From: Selaginella moellendorffii
Taxonomy: Eukaryota; Streptophyta; Lycopodiopsida; Selaginellales; Selaginellaceae
DNA length: 64,000 bases
NCBI RefSeq assembly: GCF_000143415.4
Contig: NW_003314264.1
Coordinates: 2,577,444 to 2,641,443, forward strand
Direction: 5' to 3'
This document shows positions 44,278-53,743 of the stretch, piece after piece. Each line of letters opens with the position of its first letter. Position 1 is the stretch's first letter. The position numbers were made by a program, and so were the translations under genes. The notes under the pieces were generated by a model, which saw only the letters and a list, made by a program, of their open reading frames with translations, was not told where the DNA came from and made no database searches.

Positions 44278-46933
44278 TCAGGTTGCCGCGCAGTCTATCC
44301 AAGTCCCAGTGCTGCTCAAGATGGAATCACGGTCGCTCTCGCCAGAAACTGCCGAGACGGCCTTTCGAGCGCATTCGTCCCACGCTCTAGCCATGGCTCG
44401 GACGGTGACAGGCCGACTATAATCCAATGCCCTGGTGAGCGCCTCTCTAGCCACCGCTAAGAGCGAGTGGCTATCAAACACAACCGGGATAAGCACGAGG
44501 AGGATGGAGACAAAAACTTACTTGGAGTTTGGATCGAGATGGTCCGACATAAACAGCGGAGCTTCTGGATACGTCGGGGGGACGAACACTCGCAGCGGTG
44601 GCAAAACGGCCTGCCATTACGAAATAGTCAGTCAGGCAAAGAAACTTGGTGGAAGCCAAAGATCGTTTCTACCATGTCTGGAATGTAAGTGAAGGTGAGA
44701 ACAAGTCCTTTCTTGCCTTCGGATGCTGCTTCCTCGCTCCCGTCTTCACTGATATCCACCACGGTGTCGATGAGATGGTCATTCGTGTCGCGGATCTCTT
44801 GCTCCAGGACGTAACTTATCTATGAGCACAGAAACGAGTAGAAAGAAGAAAACGACACATGAGCATCTGTACCTCGAGCTTTTGACGCTTCCAGCCGGAT
44901 ATGACCTCGGGCGACTCGAGATCGGCCTCACCACCACCGTCGAGGCTGTTGGAAACACTTCCATCCGGGGAGATTACTGTCAGCGCAAGGGAATCAAGCG
45001 GACGCTTAGAGTTTGGCTTCCCTCGAGTTGATGCCAAGGCTCTAGCTCGTTCCCGGCTGTTTGTCATGGCTGCCAAATCCTCTCCAACAGCAGCTGTACA
45101 TCCAGGACCCGGTCCCGTGGCGGCGAGCCTGTCGGACAGATACACGATCGATGCCATTTCCCTCGCGCCCGCGCTGAGAGCTTTCGGAGACATCGTTCTC
45201 ACCTGCGGTGTAGGCTGATAGAAACCAATGAAGGAAAAGAGTAGACTTACGATCTTGAGAAGCCTCTCCAAAGGATCGGGACCAGCCGGATCAGCAGCTT
45301 GCGCAGGACTTGCAGACAAGTCCAAGAAAGGTGACGCTGAGATGCCCGGCGAGAGTACGAGTGGAGGTGCGGTCGACTGGATCGCAGCCTTGCTGTCGGA
45401 GTCGTCCTCCTCGATCGGTGGAAGAGTCATATGCGGTGGTGTCACCGGCGAGCCAACTTTGACGTTGTGAGGAGACGACGCTTGAAAGGTCTGAGGAGAT
45501 GGAACCGGCTGAGCTGATCGAGCTCTGTGCCGCTTCGCATCCACCATTCCCCGAATGCCCATCTTTGAATCCTCCAGCATTTTCAGCTGCTGTTGCTGCT
45601 GCTGCTGGAAGAGTTGGGACGCTTGCTGCTGCTGATTCGACGTGTGCATGGCATGTGGTCCAGCATTTTGCCCCGGATTTGTAGCAGGCGGCTGCTGCTG
45701 CTGCTGCTGCTGCGGGAGATTTTTTTTCAGTGTATGCAGAATTTGCTTCTCGCAGTTGTCCACCATTTCTAGTCCAAACTTCTTTGGAGGGTTGTCTCTC
45801 GACAGAGATAAGACTCTAATGAACTTGAGTATGTAGTTCATGTAATAATCTAGCTTTGGTAGCTGATCTGCGGGTAGTGACTGCATGAAAGAGGTTAGTA
45901 TCAGCAGCTGGAAAAGAACAGGAAGGAAAAGCTTACCCGTTTCCGTACACAAAGCTTATCCCACACTTGTTGGAAGTGTGGCAAATGCTTGTCCTTCAAG
46001 ATTTGAAGCTGAAATAGAAGAGATAAACATACATGGATTGTTTATAAAAAACCGGTTACCTTGTTCCATGCCGCCTCTTGCTCGTCGATGGTTGGATCAA
46101 GCGAAGCTGTGAAGGAAACAAAGTAAACTCGCTCGCGGTCATATAAAGAAAGAGAGAGCGTACCTGAGGGAGTTTCGGCTTTTATTTTCATCCCGAGAGG
46201 CAGACTTTGCTGCTGGTGTTGAAGCATTTGTAGCTGCTGCTGCTGGAAAGATTGAGCACCCGGCGGCAGCATGGACGCTGCTTGATGCTGGCTGGAGAGT
46301 CCAGTTAGATGCTGCTGCTGCTGCAAAAGGCTCGCGGCCTGTTGCAGACCCTGCTGTGGATTCATCCGGTAGAGCTGCTGTTGTTGCTGTTGACGAGCTT
46401 GCATCATCCTCATGGCGGCTGGGTTTTGCGTGACGCTCACTTGCTGCGCTTGCATGGTGCTGTTACTAGAACTTTGAGCAACTTGAGCTTGGGCTTGTCT
46501 CATTTGTAACAACTGCTGCTGCTGCTGCATGATTTGGTTTTGATGTTGAGCCTGCTGAGCCACGAGTGACGAGCTCCCAGGCGCCACCTGAGCGCGATCG
46601 CTGGTCGTGTTCTTCGCGACCAGCTCCGCGGTTATCTTCCTATGATAGTCTTGCTGAAAAAAAGGGGGGGAATTTTTTGATGGATCCTCCTCAGAGGTAA
46701 AAACTTGCCTCATCCGTGGCGGTCTTGTACACCGCGTCCTCGAGGCGGGACGCGATCTGGAAGAGCTCGTTTATGCCGCCTGGCGCGTGGAATTGCTTGT
46801 GCAGCGTGCCCATCCTGCGGGCCATGAACGATCGTGTCTCAAGGAAGAAAAGCCCATAAAAAACAATCCAGAGAAGGAACGCTTACATTCTCTTCACCAT
46901 CTTCTTCCGCTCATCGCCGCTCCGCCAAGCCAT
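44278..46933 (-). CDS. MED15: Mediator tail subunit MED15 with KIX domain
   Basis: Start ATG at 46931-46933 gives MAWRSGDERKKMVKRM; splicing continues to MGTLHKQF..GGINELFQIASRLEDAVYKTATDE and QDYHRKITAELVAKN, a plant MED15 KIX domain. Glutamine-rich tracts follow (46050-46650 and 45600-45720). Downstream are the helical segment LPKLDYYMNYILKFIRVLSL and the conserved C-terminal tail: EIRDTNDHLIDTVVDISED, RVFVPPTYPEAP, and ARAWDECARKAV...GTWIDCAAT up to a TGA at 44278-44280. The introns are short; the one after TATDE uses a GC donor (GCAAGT). MED15 links activators to RNA polymerase II in the nucleus. It follows the spermidine-synthase-like gene on the same strand at a distance of about 100 bp. 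Confidence 0.85.
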
Positions 46934-47033
46934 ACGAAAGGCCAAGAAAAAACCCTACTAGGTAGCTCAAACTCCAAAGGAAAAGTTGATAACGAGATCT
47001 TGGTTTCTAGAGAAAAAAAACCATTTTTTCTAG

Positions 47034-48206
47034 CTAGCTCGTTGGCCTCCACTCGGAAACTGAAGGCCACAAGCACTTCGGCAGCTCTCGCCTCCACGCC
47101 GCGAGATCTGGGAAAGCTCCAGTCATCGCGACGCAGTTATCGTGCGGGAAGAACGTCCGGGTGCTCACTCCCCCGCCAGGAAACGCCTCCATCAACGCCG
47201 CCACCGTCTCTCTCATGGTCGCATCCCCGTCCCTGCGATCCTCGGCCTCCACGCACGATCCTCCGCAGTTCACCATTATCCTGCCTCCCGGCTTGAGCCT
47301 CTCGCCGAGCTCCCGCCATGTCCGAGCTCGCTGGAGCGGCGCTATAACTCTGCCTTGCCAGAAGAGGTCGACGATGATCCCCGCAAAGCCACCTTGCACG
47401 ACCGCGTCGCGAGCCAGAGCATCGCCGATATGAACTACGAGCTTCCCAAGTTCTTCTCCACTGCAGTAACCGGAGTCATTGTCTTCCTCGTCCTCGTCCA
47501 TGCCTGCTAAGTCGCTCGGCTTTCCATTCTCCAAGTCCAGCATTCCAAAGTAGCGCCTTCCAACTCCGACCACGGAAGCGTCCATCTCCCATCCGTGGAT
47601 CTCCAGCCGCGGCCAGAAGTGATGGATGATCCTCGCGGCGGTTCCAGCGCCGAGACCCAGGATGGCGATCGGCCCCGGCGGAATTAGAGGCGGCAGCATC
47701 GCGAACGAGTCGTAGTACGAGCCTGTGAGGACCTTGAAGAAGAAGTGGACGCTGTGGATGTTGCCCGGCCTGTCCAGGAGCAACACTCGCGACCCCGCTA
47801 GTGTGGAGTCCGCACGCCGGGAGATCTCGAGCACTTGGACCAAGTTGTGGCGGCTCCGAAACTTTGTGAGCACCTTCACGTCCTCGTCTAGCACCTCTTG
47901 AGACCATCTGCCTGGAAGATCATCTCCTTCTAGATCCTGTTCCACTATTCTCAGCTCTTCCTCACTCCAAGCTGCTGCTGCTGTCGATGGAAGAACGGCC
48001 GGTTTTTCAGCTATTCTTCCAGCTGACTTTGAGAGTTTCGAGCCATACAGACTGATTGGCGGCATTGCATGGAAGAATCTAGTTCGTGAGCGCCTCGAGG
48101 CCATTCCAGGCGTTGGATTTTTCCTACCTGGAACGTCAATGGCGGCAGGCTTCGAACGAATGGAACAAGTTACCCATTTCGAAGTGGAGGTGATAGCTCT
48201 CGCCAT
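47034..48206 (-). CDS. Spermidine-synthase-like SAM-dependent methyltransferase-fold protein
   Basis: Single exon of about 390 codons. I chose the ATG at 48204-48206 because the 45 upstream in-frame codons overlap the last exon of the heme oxygenase gene. The first 50 residues are basic and Ser/Thr-rich (MARAITSTSKWVTCSIRSKP), consistent with a plastid transit peptide. The Rossmann core follows: a SpeE-like HSVHFFFKVLTGSYYDSFAML segment, motif I ILGLGAGTAARII near residue 180, the acidic partner GWEMDASVV, and IIVDLF. The YxxD/GGGE signature of true spermidine synthases is not evident, so substrate and reaction are unknown. It begins 32 bp after the stop of the upstream gene. Confidence 0.75.
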   Translation of the reverse strand: MARAITSTSKWVTCSIRSKPAAIDVPGRKNPTPGMASRRSRTRFFHAMPPISLYGSKLSKSAGRIAEKPAVLPSTAAAAWSEEELRIVEQDLEGDDLPGRWSQEVLDEDVKVLTKFRSRHNLVQVLEISRRADSTLAGSRVLLLDRPGNIHSVHFFFKVLTGSYYDSFAMLPPLIPPGPIAILGLGAGTAARIIHHFWPRLEIHGWEMDASVVGVGRRYFGMLDLENGKPSDLAGMDEDEEDNDSGYCSGEELGKLVVHIGDALARDAVVQGGFAGIIVDLFWQGRVIAPLQRARTWRELGERLKPGGRIMVNCGGSCVEAEDRRDGDATMRETVAALMEAFPGGGVSTRTFFPHDNCVAMTGAFPDLAAWRRELPKCLWPSVSEWRPTS

Positions 48207-48238
48207 GCTATGCTTGTAAAGCCCTAACAAGGTCTTTT

Positions 48239-49842
48239 TCAGACAGTAGTAGTAGCTCTCGCAGCGCTTAGCATTTCGACTATGAGTGTCTTCACATCCC
48301 TGAGGAAAAACAAAAGATAGCTCGCTCAAGTTTCTACTCAAAACAAAACTACTAGGGACTTACTTGCGGTCTTGTGCAGCTCTGGGGAAAGGAATGCGCA
48401 ATTTTGTTGGTGTTCCTTGAATTGCAGCCTGAAATGCTAGCACCAAATAAGCCAGGGAAGCGAGAAATGAAAAACAAAATCAAGAAAGAACTCGCCTTTA
48501 CGTAGAAACCGAGCGAATCAACGTCCAGCATGAACGCATGATCCACCTGATATCGGATATAACGTAAGAGAGCAAACAATGATAAAATTCCAGCTACCTT
48601 GACTCCAACAACGTGCTCTACAATAGCTTGCGTGTCGGCCGAATGATCTTTGTTCATGTGTGACTGCATAGTTGACGAAAGTAGCGAGGCGTTACCTTCA
48701 AATTTCTTTTCCTTACCGATATCGGTGTTGAGAACTGAGAAATAGGATCGACTTTGGCGGATTGGAAATTGTCGGAACTGAGGTCTGTAGAGAACTTACA
48801 TTGGAATTTTTCTGATGCTTTAAATGAAGGCAATACCTTCAACCTCGGCGTGGCCAGTTTTGAGACCAGACACAAAACGCACTGTCTTTGGCTTGATCTT
48901 TGCGATCTTAAAGTCGCCAAAATCCACCTTCGCATGACAAGATCATATCAGTTCGCAGTTTTCGTCCGAAATATATCCTACCCAGAACGCGCGCGGATAT
49001 TTCTTCAAGTAGACTTCGCGAGCTTCTTTCCAGTCTTCGCCCGATACCTGCAACATACATAAAACTTCGTTGTACTGAAGGCGAAACCAAAATCAGAAAC
49101 TACTTACGTATGAAGCTTCTCCAACAACAGTGATGGAGGTGTCCGATTTATCGAGAGGATCTCTAGCAACAAGGAGAGAACATTTTGGATTGCATTCCAT
49201 GTTCTGCAAAGTCACTACTGGACCGATCGAATTTGCTTCGTACGAATGAAATCAATACCAAAATACCTTTGTGTGAGGCGAAAGAGAACTAACAGCAAGA
49301 AGAGGTTGACCATTAGAATCAGAAGCAAACTCGATGGTCGATGGAACCGGAAATCCTTCGTACTTCTGCAAAAAAAAATTACATGAACTGAGAGAAGAAA
49401 GAAACAGCAAGGCTAGAAGAACCTGTGAAATCGTTGATAGAAATCCAATTTCCTTGTTCGCTAAAAGCGTCCGCGCCTCGTCTGCGTGAGAAAGCTTCAC
49501 AGCTTTGCGCTGGACAACTCGAAGAAACAAAAAATGGTTTCCAATTCCCAAAAACTAAGAAGAGAAAACAAAAACACACCTGGTGATCGCTCACAACCTG
49601 CCATATGTTTGCTTCCGCATGATCGCTCGAAACAGCCTGAAAGTCACACAGAAAAACAAAGAAAAAATAAAAAAGAGGAAAGGTGAGAAAGGTGAGAAAT
49701 CTAGCGAAAGAAATCCAGTTACCTGCTGAGCAGCGTCCGCCATGGCGAAATTCCTCGAGGAGAGGACCAGCCGCTTGGCGCAGTGGCCGAGAGCAGCCCC
49801 TCGCAAAACTGGAGTCGCGGAATGGAACCCTAGCGCCCCCAT
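48239..49842 (-). CDS. HOZ: HugZ-like plastid heme oxygenase / FMN-binding split-barrel protein
   Basis: Multi-exon gene. The start ATG at 49840-49842 gives MGALGFHSATPVLRG with a transit-peptide-like N-terminus. Successive exons encode QRKAVKLSHADEARTLLAN, GFLSTISQ / KYEGFPVPSTIEFASD..QPLLAVSSLSPHTK, NMECNPKCSLLVARDPLDK, YPRAFWVDFGDF (split across an intron), KVDPISQFSTPI, SHMNKDHSADTQAIV, HAFMLDVDSLGFYVKA, and LRIPFPRAAQDRKDVKTLI ending in a TGA at 48239-48241. This matches the Arabidopsis At3g03890 family, a plastid homologue of bacterial HugZ with the C-terminal SHMNKDH heme-binding-type domain. Expected role: heme binding or degradation in the chloroplast. The symbol follows the Arabidopsis name. 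Confidence 0.85.
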
Positions 49843-50044
49843 TTCGTAACAAGAAGAATACCACGAGCTGTTACTGGTAGTATACATCGGCAACCATTGA
49901 AATACAGAAGAAAGAGATCCTTTTTAGTGGTAAGAAAATCACATTTTCTCTAGAAAATCTCAACCATCTCTCAAGTTGGAACTTGACTTCTCTGGGCGTG
50001 TGGCGGCCATATCTCTTCGGCAAAGGCGAAAAGAATCTTGCAGT

Positions 50045-51219
50045 TTACTTTGAGATCGAACTGGAGGTGTCCGGGAAAGGATTGCACTGGGGAGACACTT
50101 TGCTCAACGAATTACCTGACAAAGAATAGCATTTTTGTCAAACAGAACAACGAAGCTGGAGGCTTCCAAGCAAACCATAAGAAAAAGAAATTTGAAGCGA
50201 AGCAAAGAAGAATCAAAGATCCTACCTTTCGCGATTGCCTCGAGCATTCTCACAACCTCGCTCATGCGGGGCCGCTTATCCGGATTCTTCTTCCAGCAGC
50301 GCTTCATCACGTACGCGAGCTCGCCGGGACACGACCGCGGGATCTTGGGCCGCAAGTTCCGATACACGAGCCCCTTGGTGATGTCTGCCAGGCTCAAGCA
50401 CACCAATCCATACGCCATGTCGCAGCTATAGATCTCCAGCAAGCAAATCCCAAAGCTGAAAACATCCGACTTGCAATCGTATGCCCGCCCGTCCATCACC
50501 TCGGGCGCCATGTATCCGAAAGTTCCAATCTCCCCGCTCATGGCCTGATCGGCCTCCATCAGGATCCTGGCCGAATCAAAGTCGCCAATCTTGGCGCGGA
50601 GAGCCGAGTCGAGCAGGATGTTCTTGGTCTTGACATCCCTGTGGATGATCTTCCGCGAGTGCAGGTACTCGAGCCCCCTGGCTATGTCGATTCCCAGCTG
50701 GATCACGAGCTTGTAGCTCAGCCTCTTGTGCTGCGACATGAGATACTCGCGCAAGCTTCCGGTGGACATATACTCGGAGACGAGGCAGCAAACGTTGGAG
50801 AAGGCGTTCTTGTCCGCCACGCCGGGCGAAGCACCGATGAGCTTGACGATGTTTGGATGATCCAGCTTCCGCCAGATTCGCAGCTCCCGCATGAGGCAAA
50901 CGCGCCGCCAGTCGGAGATCCCGTCCCCGGCCAGCCCCGGCTTGCTGCAATCCAAGAGCTTGATGGCCACTTCCTCGTTGTTGTATGTTCCCCGGTGGAC
51001 CTTTCCAATCGCGCCGAGGCCGATCACTTCCCGGATCACCAGCTTGGACATATCGATCGTCTGGAGAGGCTTTGGAGCTCCTGCTGCTGCTGCTGCTGCT
51101 GGTGTTGATTCCTTGAACTTGCGCGATCCTGATATCGATCCGATGCTCATCGTTCTGCTCCACTGCCTGTCGAGAATTACATCTAGCTTCACGAACTTAC
51201 CTTGTTCTTGAGGAGTCAT
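50045..51219 (-). CDS. Raf-like protein kinase, group C (CBC1/CBC2-like)
   Basis: The kinase domain begins near residue 58 (MSKLVIREVIGLGAIGKVHRG), with the ATP lysine in EVAIKLLD (residue 87), an HRDVKTKN catalytic loop near 193, GYMAPEVMDG near 236 and ending in RPRMSEVVRMLEAIAKG. The first long exon ends after AIAK; a short last exon (SLSKVSPQ...) ends with a TAA at 50045-50047. Arabidopsis group C kinases include CBC1/2, which act in guard-cell light and CO2 signalling. The metal-binding DFG motif reads DFD (near residue 214, about 50575), where relatives have DFG. A poly-Ala stretch precedes the domain, and a GA-rich tract lies in the 5' leader. Confidence 0.85.
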
Positions 51220-51228
51220 ATCGCGAAG

Positions 51229-51300
51229 GAGGGGAGAGAGAGAGAGAGAGAGAGAGAGAGCGGGGGTGAGTGAGAGAGAGTGAGAGTGAGAGAGTGAGAG
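51229..51300. repeat. GA-rich microsatellite in the kinase 5' leader
   Basis: A run of GAGAGA units, then GAGTGAGA variants, directly upstream of the kinase start codon. Such tracts are common in plant promoters and leaders. Confidence 0.85.
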
Positions 51301-51527
51301 AATCGCCCCTCTTTCCCTGCAAATCGCTATCGTTCACTATCTTTTGTTTCCGAAGTCTTCCCAATCGCTATATAGGCCATGGGAGAGGGGGTCAATAATT
51401 TCGACAGTATGTTCCTGTGCATATACCTACGATTTGTGAATTCCAGATAATCAACACCATTTGTGGGACATAACTAGTTAGACAGCGTCGGGTGGATAAT
51501 ACTCTTTCAATCAAATCAATGATAAAA

Positions 51528-53729
51528 CTATATAGATTGAGAGTTTAGATTCGATAACAAAACATATGGCGATGACTCTTCTGGATCCAATTCCATCACT
51601 CTCTTTTGGATATGACCTCCACTGCCCCGGGCATTCCCATCTCCACTTTGGCACGCCCCCAGCACCGTCGTCCACGACACCACGTCCGGCTCAAACGGCA
51701 TGCTCTGGACGAGATCCTTGGCGTCCCGAATATACCCCGCCCGGCCCAAAAGATCCACCATGCACCGGTAGTGGTCCGCCCTGTACGGAAGCCCGAAATC
51801 CAACCGCGCCGACCAGAAGTACGTCAGCCCCGTCTTGCACTCGCCCGAGTGGCTGGAGACCGCCAGCATTATGGTAAATGTCACCTGGTCGGGGGGCACG
51901 CCCTCCACGTGCAAGGCGTGGAAGACGTGTACGGCCTCGGCGTGGCAGCTGAACTGGGCGTAGGCCGCCAGCATCGCGTTCCAAGTTATGGTATCTTTAC
52001 GTACCATGCTCGAGAAGACGAGCTCCGCGCCGTGGAGGCTACCGCACTTGGCGTACATGGTAACCACGGCGTTACCGACGGTAACGTCCCAGCTCAGGCT
52101 GCTGTCGCCGATGTGGGCGTGGATCACACGGCTGAGAGGCAGCGAGCCTATGGCCGTGCACGCGTCCACCACCCCCACGAACGTGATCTCGTTAGGCCGG
52201 ACTCCCTCGACGTCCATTGTACGGTAGAGTTGCAGTGCCTCGTGGCCGCGAGCGTTTTGGGAGTAGCCCGAGATCATCGCGTTCCAGGAGACGAGGTTCC
52301 GGACGGGCATTCGGTCGAACACGTCGCGGGCCTCGTCCAGTTGCCCCCGTGAGGCAAATGCGGTTACCATCGTCGTCCAGGAGATCACGTCCGGATTTGG
52401 GATTCGATCAAAGAGCTTTCTCGCTTCGGTGATAAGCCCTGATTGGGAAAATCCGGAAAGAAGTGCGTTCCACGAGACTAAGTCGCGGTATGGCGTCCGG
52501 TGGAACATTTCCCTGGCCTCCTCCATATGCCCGTGTTGGGTATATCCCGTAATCATCGCGTTCCAAGATACCATATTCTTGTCTGGCATCTTTTCAAAGA
52601 GCTCCTGGGCTTCTCGGAGATGCCCGTTTTGTGTGTATGCCGAAATCATTGCGTTCCATGAGATAGTGCTTTTCTTTGGCATGGAATCAAAGAACTTTCG
52701 CGCTAGATCAAGATGCCCTGTTTGGGCATAAGCCGTAAGCATTGCCGTCCAGGCAGTGAGATCTTTGTGTGGCATTGCGTCGAAGATTTTTCTTGCTCGA
52801 GCGAGATCGTTTGCCTGCGCGTACGCGGAGATCATCGTTGTCCACGAGACAATGTCACGGTTGGGCATCTTCTCGAAGAGCAATTGAGCACGGTTTACTT
52901 GCCGGGTGTGTACGCAAGCCTTGAGCATCGTGTTCCAGGAGATGGAATCCCTCTTCGGCATCGCGGCAAAGAGATCCATGGCTGTTTGGAACTGGTTGCT
53001 CTCGGCGTAAGCCGCCAGCATTGCGTTGCCGCAGTAGAGATCATCGGCGCCATAGCTCTCATGGATGAGCTTTGCTTCGTGGATCTGGCCCTTTTGAGCG
53101 TAGCCCAGCACCATCACCGTGCACGCGATCCCACTCTTCTCTGGCATTCGATCAAAGAGATCTCTCGCTGAGCTGAGCTTTCCTTCTTTGGCATAGGCAG
53201 TGACGATCGTGTTCCAGGAAACTTGATCTAGAACAGGGCTCTCATCAAAGAGCTTCCTGGCTTCTTGGAGATGCCCGTTTTGGGCACATGCCGAGATCAT
53301 CGTGTTCCAGGAGATCACATTCTTGTTTTGCAGCAAATCAAAGACCTTTCGCGCTTCGTCAACTTTCTTGTTCTGTCCATAGACAGCGATCATTGCGTTC
53401 CACGTCGCAAGGTTTTTCAAAGGCATTTTCTCAAAGAGCGTCGATGCTTTCTCGAGATGCCCGTTCCGGGAATATGCCAGGAGCATCACATTCCATGAGT
53501 AGACGTTCCTCTGCGCGATTCCCTCAAACACGTCGACCGCGTCTTTCAAGCTCCCGCACTTTCCGTACATCTCTATGAGGAGGTTCTGGAGATAGGTGTT
53601 TTGCTGCTCGTGGCTGCCAAGGATCTTTACGTGGAGGCGCTTGCCTTCGGCCAAATCTCTGGTTTTGCCACACGATTTAAGCAGCGAGGCATAGAAATGC
53701 GTATCAATCGTCGCAAGCTCCACCGCCAT
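51528..53729 (-). CDS. PLS-type pentatricopeptide repeat protein (PPR1)
   Basis: Single exon, 733 residues. After a short head (MAVELATIDTHFYASLLKSC) there are about 20 tandem PPR units of roughly 31-36 residues with the signature SWNTMISAYAQNGHLQEARKLFD. The C-terminus has an E-like region (EPDVVSWTTVLGACQSGDG then LDPEESSPYVLLSNL) and stops without a DYW deaminase domain. Such proteins bind organellar RNA one base per repeat and act in RNA editing or processing, with DYW partners supplied in trans if editing. No clear transit peptide is seen. Its start codon lies 14 bp from that of the divergent PPR2. Confidence 0.88.
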   Translation of the reverse strand: MAVELATIDTHFYASLLKSCGKTRDLAEGKRLHVKILGSHEQQNTYLQNLLIEMYGKCGSLKDAVDVFEGIAQRNVYSWNVMLLAYSRNGHLEKASTLFEKMPLKNLATWNAMIAVYGQNKKVDEARKVFDLLQNKNVISWNTMISACAQNGHLQEARKLFDESPVLDQVSWNTIVTAYAKEGKLSSARDLFDRMPEKSGIACTVMVLGYAQKGQIHEAKLIHESYGADDLYCGNAMLAAYAESNQFQTAMDLFAAMPKRDSISWNTMLKACVHTRQVNRAQLLFEKMPNRDIVSWTTMISAYAQANDLARARKIFDAMPHKDLTAWTAMLTAYAQTGHLDLARKFFDSMPKKSTISWNAMISAYTQNGHLREAQELFEKMPDKNMVSWNAMITGYTQHGHMEEAREMFHRTPYRDLVSWNALLSGFSQSGLITEARKLFDRIPNPDVISWTTMVTAFASRGQLDEARDVFDRMPVRNLVSWNAMISGYSQNARGHEALQLYRTMDVEGVRPNEITFVGVVDACTAIGSLPLSRVIHAHIGDSSLSWDVTVGNAVVTMYAKCGSLHGAELVFSSMVRKDTITWNAMLAAYAQFSCHAEAVHVFHALHVEGVPPDQVTFTIMLAVSSHSGECKTGLTYFWSARLDFGLPYRADHYRCMVDLLGRAGYIRDAKDLVQSMPFEPDVVSWTTVLGACQSGDGNARGSGGHIQKRVMELDPEESSPYVLLSNLNSQSI

Positions 53730-53743
53730 CGCTGCTGATCAGA

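Noticed and set aside
44078-44422. 114-residue plus-strand frame
   Set aside because: It is antisense to the conserved last exon of MED15 and has no recognisable content.
48207-48341. Upstream extension of the spermidine-synthase-like frame
   Set aside because: These codons overlap the last coding exon of the heme oxygenase gene in another frame, so the later ATG was chosen.
51606-52352. 248-residue plus-strand frame opposite PPR1
   Set aside because: Antisense shadow of PPR repeats with no domain of its own.
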